A stretch of 64,000 nt of DNA from Rhodococcus globerulus NBRC 14531 (lineage in GTDB: Bacteria; Actinomycetota; Actinomycetes; Mycobacteriales; Mycobacteriaceae): NCBI RefSeq assembly GCF_001894805.1, contig NZ_BCWX01000004.1, positions 496,001 to 560,000 of the forward strand, in the 5' to 3' direction. Under the pieces are notes generated by a model that saw only the letters and a list, made by a program, of their open reading frames with translations, did no database searches and was not told the origin of the DNA. The translations under genes and the position numbers were made by a program. Below are positions 56,884-64,000 of the stretch, in pieces (positions within the stretch are counted from its first letter, which is position 1; every line of letters begins with the position of its first letter).

Positions 56884-57072
56884 ATGGAAGGCGATGTCGT
56901 GCGAATAACAAACTTACTCAGCGCAATTCAGCAAGTCGAGCTATCGCTGGAGGAACTGAAAGACGCGGCTGATCTCTACGTCGCCGGTCCGACTCCGAGC
57001 AGTTCGGTGTTTCTCGAACTGACCCGCGCGCAATTGGTCCTCGTCGCACTGGAATTACCACTTATCGAGTGA
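56884..57072 (+). CDS. small hypothetical protein, intact copy of a repeated gene
   Basis: A 62-aa acidic helical protein: VVRITNLLSAIQQVELSLEE, in part, then LKDAADLYVAGPTPSS. GGAGGAAGC precedes ATG 56884. A decayed homologous copy lies at 63042-63185. No family recognised. Upstream noncoding DNA is also similar between the two copies. Confidence 0.6.
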   Translation: MEGDVVRITNLLSAIQQVELSLEELKDAADLYVAGPTPSSSVFLELTRAQLVLVALELPLIE

Positions 57073-57245
57073 ATGTCGAGAAGGCGCAGTCTGATCCTGC
57101 GCCAATACAACACTTGGCCGATCCCTGACAAGTCCCACCGCCCTTGGGCCACAAGGTCGACCAGACCAACGGACACCTCCGACGGCGTCGTCACCGACAG
57201 CAAAGGCAATGCCGGCCGACAGACTCCGCGGGGTCGGCTTTGCGA

Positions 57246-57848
57246 TCAATGCGGCAGGAGAGCGGCCACCTGGCCCCTGATGTCCGCCTCGATCTCATCG
57301 ACACCACGAGCCATATTGATCGTTGCCGCCATCGCAAGAAACATGATCGCCGAGACGACGTGCGCCAGCGTCGCGGCATCGGCTTCACCGACCCGTCCGC
57401 CTCGGCGCAGCACGCCTGCGATGGCTTCCTCGGTCTGGCCGACGATGTTGAGCGCTTCCGCGTGGTGCGGTTCGTCGGGGTTACCGAAGACCATCTCTCG
57501 CAGGTAGGTGCGCCCGTTGTCGATCTGGGTGCGGTTGCATCGCACGATCGGTCGGACGATCGCCATCACCGCCTCGAGTACGTCGGGGATGTTTTCGGCA
57601 TCTGTACGACCCCGCTCGAGTGCGCCGCTGTAGTTCGCGTTCTGCACAAGTAGGAGCAATTCGCCCTTCGTCTTGGCATACAGGAACACCGTCCCTGTCC
57701 CGACGTCGGCTTTCTCGGCGATCTGTTGGGTGGTGACCTCGTCGACGCCGTACTCGGCGAAGAGTTCACTGGCAGCGGCTGTGATGCGGTCGAGTTTCTG
57801 CTGCTTGTTTCGCTCGCGCCGTCCGGCTGGCTGGGGAACGGATGACAT
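57246..57848 (-). CDS. TetR-family regulator of the oxidoreductase cluster
   Basis: A 200-aa protein: RITAAASELFAEYGVDEVTT, in part, then GTVFLYAKTKGELLLL marks a TetR HTH. Start ATG 57848 has AAGGATA. It is divergent from the old yellow enzyme gene; the 160-bp gap holds a direct repeat TGAGTA (57874 and 57890). It should repress the cluster 58009-62779, with an electrophile or aromatic ligand likely. Confidence 0.9.
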   Translation of the reverse strand: MSSVPQPAGRRERNKQQKLDRITAAASELFAEYGVDEVTTQQIAEKADVGTGTVFLYAKTKGELLLLVQNANYSGALERGRTDAENIPDVLEAVMAIVRPIVRCNRTQIDNGRTYLREMVFGNPDEPHHAEALNIVGQTEEAIAGVLRRGGRVGEADAATLAHVVSAIMFLAMAATINMARGVDEIEADIRGQVAALLPH

Positions 57849-58008
57849 GACGGATATCCTTCGGAATAAATTATGAGTACATTCAGTTCTGAGTAGAGTC
57901 ACTATTGATGCGGTTCAGGTGTTCATCTCGATCGTCCCACGAGAGTCACATCTGCTTCGCGCCGGTGACCTACGTGACCGGCCGATCAACCTAAGGAACA
58001 CCCAACTC

Positions 58009-59085
58009 ATGACCTCACCTTCACTCTGGCAGCCGTTCACTCTCGGGCGCGTCGAACTTCCGCACAGACTCGCCTTGGCGCCGATGACCCGCAACCGGGC
58101 AAATCCGGACGGCACCCCGGGCCCGCTCGTAGCGACCTACTACGGCCAGCGCGCCTCGCTCGGACTGGTCATCACCGAGGGCACACAGCCCTCCGACGAC
58201 GGCCAGGGTTACCCGAACACGCCGGGGATTTACACCCCGGCACATATCGAGGGCTGGTCGAATGTCGCTGACGCGGTCCATGCCGAAGGCGGGGCGTTGT
58301 TCATCCAGCTGATGCACGTCGGCCGGATGTCGCACCCCGACAACACCACACACCACCGCCAGCCGGTAGCGCCGTCGGCCATCTCTGCCGATCAGGACAT
58401 GTTCACCGCAACAGGTCCGCAGAAAACTCCGGTGCCGCGAGAGCTGAGTATCTCGGACATCGAGACCACGATCGCCGATTTCCGCCACGCCGCCGCCTCC
58501 GCCATCGCGGCCGGCGCCGACGGCGTGGAAATTCACGGCGCTAACGGCTACTTGCTGCACCAATTCCTCTCGCCGAACTCGAACCACCGCGCTGATCAGT
58601 ACGGCGGATCGGTGGAAAACCGGTCGCGCTTCGTGATCGAGGTCGCCGCCGCGGTGGCCGAGGAGATCGGAGCCGACCGGGTGGGAATCCGACTGTCGCC
58701 GTCGATGCCGTTGGGCGGGATCAACGAGGGTGATATCGAAAGCGTTCGAACCCAGTACACGCACCTGGTCGGGGAACTCGCGGCGCTGAACCTTGCCTAT
58801 CTTCACGTCCACCATGTCGGTGACGACGAATTGCTCCGCTCTTTCCGCGATGTGTGGCCGACTGCGGTACTCGTGGTGCGCTACGGACGCACGCGGGAGC
58901 AGATCGCCGACGACATCGACGCCGACCTGGCCGATATCGCGCCACTGGGACAGTTCGCGCTGGCAAACCCCGACGTCGTCGAACGCCTGCGCAACGATGC
59001 CCCGCTCAACGATGTGGACCCGACCACGCTCTACGGCGGTGGCGAAACGGGGTACACCGACTACCCGACACTCGCGCGCGTCTGA
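58009..59085 (+). CDS. old yellow enzyme-family alkene reductase
   Basis: A 358-aa FMN TIM barrel: PHRLALAPMTRNRA, QLMHVGRMSHPD, GVEIHGANGYLLHQFLSP, in part, then NHRADQYGGSVENRSRF, in part. His/Asn residues for the carbonyl in HGANGY are present. It reduces activated C=C bonds of enones, maleimides or nitro-compounds with NADPH. AAGGAAC precedes ATG 58009. It is the first gene of a five-gene cluster under the divergent TetR gene. Confidence 0.93.
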   Translation: MTSPSLWQPFTLGRVELPHRLALAPMTRNRANPDGTPGPLVATYYGQRASLGLVITEGTQPSDDGQGYPNTPGIYTPAHIEGWSNVADAVHAEGGALFIQLMHVGRMSHPDNTTHHRQPVAPSAISADQDMFTATGPQKTPVPRELSISDIETTIADFRHAAASAIAAGADGVEIHGANGYLLHQFLSPNSNHRADQYGGSVENRSRFVIEVAAAVAEEIGADRVGIRLSPSMPLGGINEGDIESVRTQYTHLVGELAALNLAYLHVHHVGDDELLRSFRDVWPTAVLVVRYGRTREQIADDIDADLADIAPLGQFALANPDVVERLRNDAPLNDVDPTTLYGGGETGYTDYPTLARV

Positions 59086-59115
59086 CCACCATCCTCGCAA
59101 CAGAAAGAGCCTGAC

Positions 59116-59829
59116 ATGCCTTCACTCAACGGATCCGTCGTCCTCGTCACCGGAGCGAACGGCGGCATCGGCACTCACTTCGTCCGCGAAGCTCTTGCCC
59201 GCGGCGCGTCGAAGGTTTACGCCACCGCGCGCACACCTCGTACATGGGATGACGAGCGGATCGTCCCCCTCACCCTCGACGTCACCGATCCCTCGTCCAT
59301 CCAGGCCGCCGTCGCCGCCGCACCGGACGTGACCGTTCTGATCAACAACGCCGGCGCCTCGCCGTCCAGCCCAGGCATCCTCACCCACACCGATGAGGAG
59401 ATCCGCACCAACGTCGAGACCAACTTCCTCGGTCCCCTCTTCCTGGCCCGCGCTTTTGCCCCGGTCCTTGCTGCCAAGGATGAGTCGGTCATCATCGATA
59501 TCCACTCGCTACTGAGCTGGTACGCCGTCGCCGGCATTTACAGCGCCACCAAGGCAGCTTTGTGGTCGGCGACCAATTCCCTGCGACTCGAACTCGCACC
59601 TGCGGGTGTGCACGTCGTCGGGGTACACGTCGGCTACGTCGACACCCCCATGGCTGCGAACTCCACTGATCCCAAGACACAGCCCGCGGATCTTGTGCGC
59701 ACTGTGTTCGACGCAGTCGAGGCCGGCGAGTACGAAGTCCTTGCCGACGAAGCCTCCGCTCAGGTCAAGTCGGGACTCAGCGCACCCATCGAAGCGCTCT
59801 ACCCCCAGCTCAAGGCCACCGACGCCTGA
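59116..59829 (+). CDS. short-chain dehydrogenase/reductase
   Basis: A 237-aa SDR: TGANGGIGTHFV, NNAG, then YSATKAALWS with the YxxxK pair. It is paralogous to the SDR at 38604 (same SLLSW and AFAPV phrases). It lies 30 bp after the old yellow enzyme gene. It may reduce the carbonyl in a product of the previous gene. Confidence 0.9.
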   Translation: MPSLNGSVVLVTGANGGIGTHFVREALARGASKVYATARTPRTWDDERIVPLTLDVTDPSSIQAAVAAAPDVTVLINNAGASPSSPGILTHTDEEIRTNVETNFLGPLFLARAFAPVLAAKDESVIIDIHSLLSWYAVAGIYSATKAALWSATNSLRLELAPAGVHVVGVHVGYVDTPMAANSTDPKTQPADLVRTVFDAVEAGEYEVLADEASAQVKSGLSAPIEALYPQLKATDA

Positions 59830-59831
59830 AC

Positions 59832-59881
59832 AGCCAGCGGAGGCGTCGCGGAACAGAGATGACCGCGACGCCTCGCTGGCT
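59832..59881. terminator. long stem-loop within the cluster
   Basis: The arms 59832-59851 and 59863-59881 pair over about 19 of 20 bases with a single bulge (AGCCAGCG...CGCTGGCT; AGGCGTCGCGG...CCGCGACGCCT). It lies between the SDR and the MDR gene, where it could attenuate downstream expression or end the first transcript. Confidence 0.65.
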
Positions 59882-59911
59882 ACCTGTCCCCACAGCAGAA
59901 GGATCAACGCC

Positions 59912-60946
59912 ATGAAAGCGTTCGTCGTCACCAAATACAAAGGGCCACTGCAAGAATCCGACGTCCCAGAGCCGGTAGTCGGTCAGCATGACGTACTCGT
60001 GCGAGTGGACGCGGCCGGGCTGAACCAACTCGACGAGAAGATTCGTGCCGGCGAATTCAAACAGATACTCCCATATACGCTTCCGTTGATCCTCGGCAAC
60101 GATCTCGCCGGTGTTGTCATTGAGGTCGGCGCGAAAGTGCGGTCCTTCAAACCCGGCGACGAGGTCTACGCCCGCCCCGACAAGGATCGCATCGGGACGT
60201 TCGCGGAGCGCATCGCAGTCGCAGAGGCCGATCTTGCCCTCAAACCGGCATCAATCAGCATCGAGGAAGCAGCTTCATTGCCTCTGGTCGCGTTAACCGC
60301 ATGGCAGGCGCTGGTCGAGCGCGGCAACGTCCAGCCAGGACAGAAAGTTCTCATCCACGCCGGCGCCGGTGGTGTCGGATCCATCGCAATCCAAGTCGCC
60401 AAACATCTCGGCGCAACTGTGGCGACCACAGCAAGCGCCGCCAACGCGGACTTCGTCCGCGGCCTCGGCGCTGACGTCGTCATCGACTATCGCAGTCAGG
60501 ACTTCGAGCAGGTCTTGCACGACTACGACCTCGTGCTCGAGAGCCTCGGCGGGGAGAACCTCGAAAAGTCGCTGCGCGTGCTGCGTCGCGGCGGCAAGGC
60601 GATCGGGATCTCCGGCCCCCCGGACCCGGCTTTCGCCCGCGAGAGCGGCCTCAATCCGCTACTGCGCCTGGCGATCACCGGCCTCAGCTTTGGCGTCCGC
60701 CGTCGGGCACGCAAGCTCGGTGTGAGCTACGAGTTTCTCTTCATGCACGCCAGCGGTGACCAACTCCGCCACATCACAGGGCTCGTCGACGACGGCGTGC
60801 TCCGCCCTGTCGTCGGACAGGTCTTCCCGTTCCACCAGACCCCGCAGGCGCTCCAGGCACTGAGCAAAGGCGGGATCCGAGGCAAAGCTGTCATCAGCAA
60901 CACCCGACGCAACGAAACCACAGCCGAAACCGGAACCTCGCGATGA
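59912..60946 (+). CDS. zinc-free MDR-family NADP-dependent oxidoreductase
   Basis: A 344-aa quinone-reductase-like protein: VGQHDVLVRVDAAGLNQLDE, in part, then GNDLAGVVIEVG and HAGAGGVGSIAIQVAKHLGA, in part, a Rossmann site. Zinc ligands of alcohol dehydrogenases are absent. AGAAGGA precedes ATG 59912. It reduces quinones or enones with NADPH. The stop overlaps the hydrolase start (ATGA). Confidence 0.9.
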   Translation: MKAFVVTKYKGPLQESDVPEPVVGQHDVLVRVDAAGLNQLDEKIRAGEFKQILPYTLPLILGNDLAGVVIEVGAKVRSFKPGDEVYARPDKDRIGTFAERIAVAEADLALKPASISIEEAASLPLVALTAWQALVERGNVQPGQKVLIHAGAGGVGSIAIQVAKHLGATVATTASAANADFVRGLGADVVIDYRSQDFEQVLHDYDLVLESLGGENLEKSLRVLRRGGKAIGISGPPDPAFARESGLNPLLRLAITGLSFGVRRRARKLGVSYEFLFMHASGDQLRHITGLVDDGVLRPVVGQVFPFHQTPQALQALSKGGIRGKAVISNTRRNETTAETGTSR

Positions 60947-61800
60947 GTACCGACAACGGCCCCGTCATCACGTCCTACGCGAAGGCGCGCACCCGAACCG
61001 TCACCGCCGGCGACGTCACCTACGCGTACCGCGAACTCGGACCGAAGGGCGGAATCCCCGTCGTCTTCTTCGTACACCTCGCCGCGAACCTCGACAACTG
61101 GGATCCGCGCATCGCTGATGCCATCGCGAAGGACCACCACGTCATCGCCTTCGACAATCGTGGCGTCGGTGCCTCCACCGGGAAAGTTCCCGACAGTATC
61201 GAGGCCATGGCCGATGACGCCGTCACCTTCATCAACGCTCTGGGCTTCGAAAAGGTAGACATCTTCTCCTTTTCTCTCGGCGGAATGGTTGCCCAGGAAC
61301 TTACGATCCAACACCCCGAACTTGTCCGCCGTCTGATCCTCACCGGCACCGGCCCCGCAGGCGGTAAAGACATCGACAAGGTCGCCGGCACAACCTATTA
61401 CGACCTGATGCGAGCTACTCTGACGCGGTCCGACCCGAAGGAATTCCTGTTCTTCAACCGCAACACCACCGGCAAACGCGCCGCTGCTGCATTCGTCAAA
61501 CGACTCGAAGAGCGGACCGAAGACCGCGATACATCCGTCTCGGTCAAGGCATTCCGAACCCAACTCAAAGCCATCAAACGATGGGGACGCTCCACACCGG
61601 TAGATCTGTCAGCGATCAGCGCGCCCACCTTGATCGCCAACGGGGATCACGACCGCATGGTGCCCTCAATCCTCTCCGAAGACCTGCACCGCCGAATCCC
61701 CGGAAGCGAACTGATCATCTACCCCGATTCCGGGCACGGCGGCATATTCCAACACCACGACAAGTTCACCCCCTCCGCCGTCGAGTTCCTCTCACACTGA
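60943..61800 (+). CDS. alpha/beta hydrolase, first of two paralogs
   Basis: A 285-aa alpha/beta hydrolase. The region VHLAANLDNWDPR replaces the usual HG oxyanion motif, as in its sister. The nucleophile elbow is FSFSLGG, with Ser where Gly is usual at position -2. Acid and His lie in NGDHDRMV and DSGHGGIFQ. It overlaps the MDR gene by ATGA, so translation is coupled. It could open a ring ester or act on an epoxide-derived product. Confidence 0.85.
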   Translation: MSTDNGPVITSYAKARTRTVTAGDVTYAYRELGPKGGIPVVFFVHLAANLDNWDPRIADAIAKDHHVIAFDNRGVGASTGKVPDSIEAMADDAVTFINALGFEKVDIFSFSLGGMVAQELTIQHPELVRRLILTGTGPAGGKDIDKVAGTTYYDLMRATLTRSDPKEFLFFNRNTTGKRAAAAFVKRLEERTEDRDTSVSVKAFRTQLKAIKRWGRSTPVDLSAISAPTLIANGDHDRMVPSILSEDLHRRIPGSELIIYPDSGHGGIFQHHDKFTPSAVEFLSH

Positions 61801-61823
61801 ACGCAGGAACGGCGCCAAGACAG

Positions 61824-61889
61824 GTACCGGCCCACCACGGGCAGGTCGTCCTGATCTCGTCGGTGCTCGGCGTCCTGGCTCGCCTTGAC
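61824..61889 (+). pseudogene. fragment of an SDR gene between the two hydrolases
   Basis: Twenty-two in-frame codons read HGQVVLISSVLGVLA inside VPAHH...RLD. This is the catalytic-serine strand of SDR enzymes (xxGxVVLISSVLG). No Rossmann start or YxxxK lies near, so it is a relic from a gene that once stood between the hydrolases. Chance cannot be excluded for so short a piece. Confidence 0.4.
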
Positions 61890-61945
61890 CAGCGCGGACC
61901 CCACCAGCAGAGCTCCACCACAACCACATCACGGAAGAAGATCTC

Positions 61946-62779
61946 ATGACCACCTGGAAAGACGTGCCGACCAGCAGCATCAACGTGGACGGAGTACGTT
62001 ACGTCTACCGCGAACTCGGAGCCAACTCCGAAGTACCAGTGGTCTTCCTGCACCATTTCGCCGCAGTCCTCGACGACTGGGATCCCCGCGTCATCGACGG
62101 CATCGCCGCTCAGCACCGCGTCATCGCCTTCGACAACAGAGGCGTCGGCGGCACCAACTCCAAGGTGCCAGCCGACCTTGAGCAGATGGGCGCCGACGCT
62201 ATCGCCTTCATCCGGGCGCTCGGCCACGAGAAAGTCGACCTCTTCGGCTTCTCCGTGGGCGGAGCCGTGGCTCAGATGATCGCCCTGCAGGCACCAGACC
62301 TCGTACGCCGCATGGTCGTTGCCGGAACGGGACCACGCGGCGGCGGCGGAATCTGGAAGATGCCGTTCATTGTCGGCGGCGCCTACGCCAAGGCGGCGCT
62401 GGCCCGCAAGGACGCCCGCCACTTCCTCTTCTTTCCCCGCAACGCTGAGGGCAAGAAAGCCGCAAACGCCTACTTCGACCGCCTCGCCGAACGAACCACC
62501 GACCGCGACAAGCCGATCTCGAACCAGGCCCGCATCGCACAGCTCCGAGCCATCACCACCGGCGGACTCCACGCACCGGACGACCTCTCGAAGATCACCG
62601 CGCCGGTCTTCGTCGCCAACGGCGACAACGACCTCATGGTCGCCAGCGAGCACTCCGAGGACCTGGCCAGGCGCCTGCCCAACTCCAAAATCACGATCTA
62701 CCCCAACTCAGGGCACGGCGGCATCTTCCAGTACCACGAGACCTTCGTCCCCGAAGTCCTGAAGTTCCTAGCCGACTGA
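61946..62779 (+). CDS. alpha/beta hydrolase, second paralog
   Basis: A 277-aa paralog of the preceding hydrolase. It has LHHFAAVLDDWDPR, GFSVGGAVAQ (normal GxSxG), VANGDNDLMV and PNSGHGGIFQ. The two share order and most motif positions, so they arose by tandem duplication. Start ATG 61946 has GGAAGAAGA upstream. It is the last intact gene of the cluster. Confidence 0.88.
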   Translation: MTTWKDVPTSSINVDGVRYVYRELGANSEVPVVFLHHFAAVLDDWDPRVIDGIAAQHRVIAFDNRGVGGTNSKVPADLEQMGADAIAFIRALGHEKVDLFGFSVGGAVAQMIALQAPDLVRRMVVAGTGPRGGGGIWKMPFIVGGAYAKAALARKDARHFLFFPRNAEGKKAANAYFDRLAERTTDRDKPISNQARIAQLRAITTGGLHAPDDLSKITAPVFVANGDNDLMVASEHSEDLARRLPNSKITIYPNSGHGGIFQYHETFVPEVLKFLAD

Positions 62780-62817
62780 CGAAATCCAACCCTGGGAACA
62801 GCTCGCCCCGTCACCGT

Positions 62818-62901
62818 ATGACCGCCACCGACCACCGCACCGAGATAGCCGCTCGATTCCAAATATGGAATCAGGCTACCGAACTGAACGTCGCTGCTTG
62901 A
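62818..62901 (+). pseudogene. truncated start of a SnoaL/DUF4440-like gene
   Basis: A 27-codon frame reads RTEIAARFQIWNQATELN then stops. The phrase IAARFxIWNxA is the typical start of DUF4440/SnoaL-like proteins of about 130 residues, which then continue with the substrate-cavity strand. That continuation is missing. A short palindrome (GATTCCA/TGGAATC, 62855-62872) lies inside. A stub left by deletion is likely; chance is possible. Confidence 0.4.
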
Positions 62902-63041
62902 CCGATCGCTCCGGGTGATTGCCTGCTATTCCCGAAAACTGCTGCATCCCAAACAACTTGACAGCGCCTGTTTGACAGCGCATTTCGCGGGGGTCGGCGT
63001 CGGGCAGCCCCGCTGCGATAGAACGTCCAGCTCTGAGGGAA

Positions 63042-63185
63042 ACGGAAGGCGATTGTGTGCGAATGACGAACTTGCTCAGTGTAATTCTTCAAGCCTAGGT
63101 GTCGCTGGAGAAGCTGAAAGCAGCTGCTGCTCTCTGGATCGCCAATTTCTCGTACTACCCCACTGAAGCCGAGGGTGAAACGTAG
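63042..63185 (+). pseudogene. decayed copy of the small gene at 56884
   Basis: The sequence matches the 62-aa gene at 56884 over about 120 bp: GGCGATTGTGTGCGAATGAC then ACTTGCTCAGTG. The start codon is ACG instead of ATG and a TAG stop occurs at 63096 after 17 codons. The intact gene's AELSLEELK region is still readable as VSLEKLK. The similarity continues upstream, so this is a paralogous copy under decay. Confidence 0.75.
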
Positions 63186-63206
63186 GGTGAAGCGGAGGGT
63201 GAAATA
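63171..63206. repeat. three 12-bp tandem repeats
   Basis: GAGGGTGAAACG, TAGGGTGAAGCG and GAGGGTGAAATA follow one another directly. They overlap the 3' end of the decayed small gene. Confidence 0.75.
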
Positions 63207-63496
63207 TTCCAGTCCGGAAACACGCATTTCTTTGTGAAAGGCCATGCAACGACGTTGATTACCTGGTCACGTGTGTGCGAGCGAGCTTGGGTGGCCTCGA
63301 CTACATGTGCGGCTCTCCAGCCGTGCAATTTCGAGATTCGAAATTCATTGATGAAACTGGCAATTCGTGCATATGCTCGAACAATACGTCGACCCGGCAT
63401 ATCTGATTCAGCTCTCGGGTTCATGACGACGAATGGATCTGAAACTGACTGATTTACGGCGGCGAGGAATTGCCTATTCATAAAAGGACACCATCC
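63207..63496. other. AT-richer intergenic DNA with palindrome
   Basis: No convincing gene is present. The region is lower in GC than its surroundings. A perfect inverted repeat AATTTCGA-GAT-TCGAAATT lies at 63327-63345, about 150 bp upstream of the lipoprotein start. It might be an operator or a remnant. Confidence 0.5.
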
Positions 63497-64000
63497 ATGC
63501 GTAGAGCTTCACTAGTCCTCGTTGCATGTGCCGCGCTACTCGCGGCCTGCTCGTCAGCTGCCGATTCCACCGAATCGGCGGCGACATCGACCGTCGATTC
63601 CCGAGGTGGCATCCCACCCGGCTACCCGCTTGATGCCGATGTGATGGCGCCACTTGTCATTACGGCACTAGGGCCGGATCCGATTCCGGTTACCGGTACA
63701 GACGGCAAAGTTCATGTGGCCTATGAAATTTCGGTACTCAACTTGTCGCCGCGGCCCGCGACCATCACTGAGATCGACACACTGGCCGGTGGGCCGGACG
63801 GCGAGGTAGTAGCGAGCCTGACGAAAGACGAGGTGCTGGCCCGTACCTTCCCGTTGGCTAATTTCGAAGCGGCACCAGTTACCGACATCCCCGTCGGTCG
63901 CACTGTTGTGTTGGTGCTCGACGGGGTCTACGACACCCGCGCGGAGGTCCCGGCTGAGGTGACCCATCGGCTGGTCACCTCGTATGGCCCCTTCATCACG
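63497..64000 (+). CDS. lipoprotein, 5' part (continues past the window)
   Basis: An open frame of 168 codons from ATG 63497 to the window end. The signal peptide RRASLVLVACAALLAAC ends in a clear lipobox LAAC (Cys at residue 18). A Ser/Thr-rich linker is followed by an all-beta-looking domain (VHVAYEISVLNLSPRPATIT, in part; VGRTVVLVLDGVY). Similar N-terminal domains occur on actinobacterial M23-type peptidases, so a C-terminal peptidase could follow, but this is only inference. No stop is seen. Confidence 0.8.
   Translation, partial: MRRASLVLVACAALLAACSSAADSTESAATSTVDSRGGIPPGYPLDADVMAPLVITALGPDPIPVTGTDGKVHVAYEISVLNLSPRPATITEIDTLAGGPDGEVVASLTKDEVLARTFPLANFEAAPVTDIPVGRTVVLVLDGVYDTRAEVPAEVTHRLVTSYGPFIT

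Noticed and set aside
63171..63206. CRISPR-like array
   Set aside because: Three 12-bp repeats are contiguous without spacers; simple tandem repeat only.

Overview
The window is chromosomal DNA from a mycolic-acid actinobacterium, most likely Rhodococcus (R. erythropolis/qingshengii-like). This rests on about 60% GC by eye, dense coding, AGGAG-type ribosome sites, GTG/TTG starts, and genes typical of that genus: kshA, a fadE5-type acyl-CoA dehydrogenase, a mycofactocin-type SDR, a CruF-type carotenoid cluster, MMPL and a PknK-like kinase. I saw no rRNA, tRNA, CRISPR array, insertion sequence or phage gene. Species assignment is inference.

Layout. 1-3.2 kb: membrane protein and an ECF sigma factor with its YCII/DGPF partner. 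3.3-6.1 kb: hypothetical protein, HSL-type esterase, PucR-like regulator. 6.1-8.1 kb: divergent TetR regulator and a Tat-exported latex clearing protein (rubber oxygenase) that keeps the known heme and active-site residues at the same numbering as Lcp of Streptomyces K30. 8.1-21 kb: housekeeping and stress genes (YbdK-type ligase, Rho_N protein, LysR/LysE pair, a 1098-aa kinase-NTPase-LuxR regulator, aldo/keto reductase, BON protein, phosphoesterase, Ppx/GppA). 21-22.5 kb: haloalkane dehalogenase divergent from a MarR regulator, with a striking 26-bp tandem operator between them. 23-25.4 kb: divergent Mrr-like and PD-(D/E)XK nucleases, a candidate defence unit. 25.4-29.6 kb: steroid locus (TetR, SDR remnant, small Cys protein, kshA, two IclR regulators). 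29.7-32.1 kb: PcaQ-like LysR and pcaHG. 32.1-37.7 kb: carotenoid operon on the minus strand (small ORF, cruF-like, glycosyltransferase, crtI, crtB, idi). 37.9-41.8 kb: TetR/SDR pair with a perfect operator palindrome, then a FadE5-like dehydrogenase. 42-46 kb: small unknown genes and a secreted YVTN beta-propeller protein. 46-52.4 kb: nitronate monooxygenase, MFS, LysR, an Imm52-like protein, methyltransferase, SRPBCC protein and mycofactocin-type SDR. 52.5-56.8 kb: a sensor kinase broken by a 16-bp tandem duplication, its response regulator and an MMPL transporter. 57.2-62.8 kb: TetR-controlled oxidoreductase/hydrolase cluster (old yellow enzyme, SDR, zinc-free MDR, two alpha/beta hydrolases). 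62.8-64 kb: gene debris and the start of a lipoprotein.

The most unusual features are the frameshifted kinase, the catabolic cluster framed by an intact and a dead copy of one small gene with further gene fragments in and beside it, the divergent nuclease pair followed by a 25-codon ORF with a strong ribosome site, and several clean operator palindromes next to divergent regulators. Many genes are oxidoreductases or hydrolases next to their own regulator, which fits the patchwork catabolic lifestyle of rhodococci.
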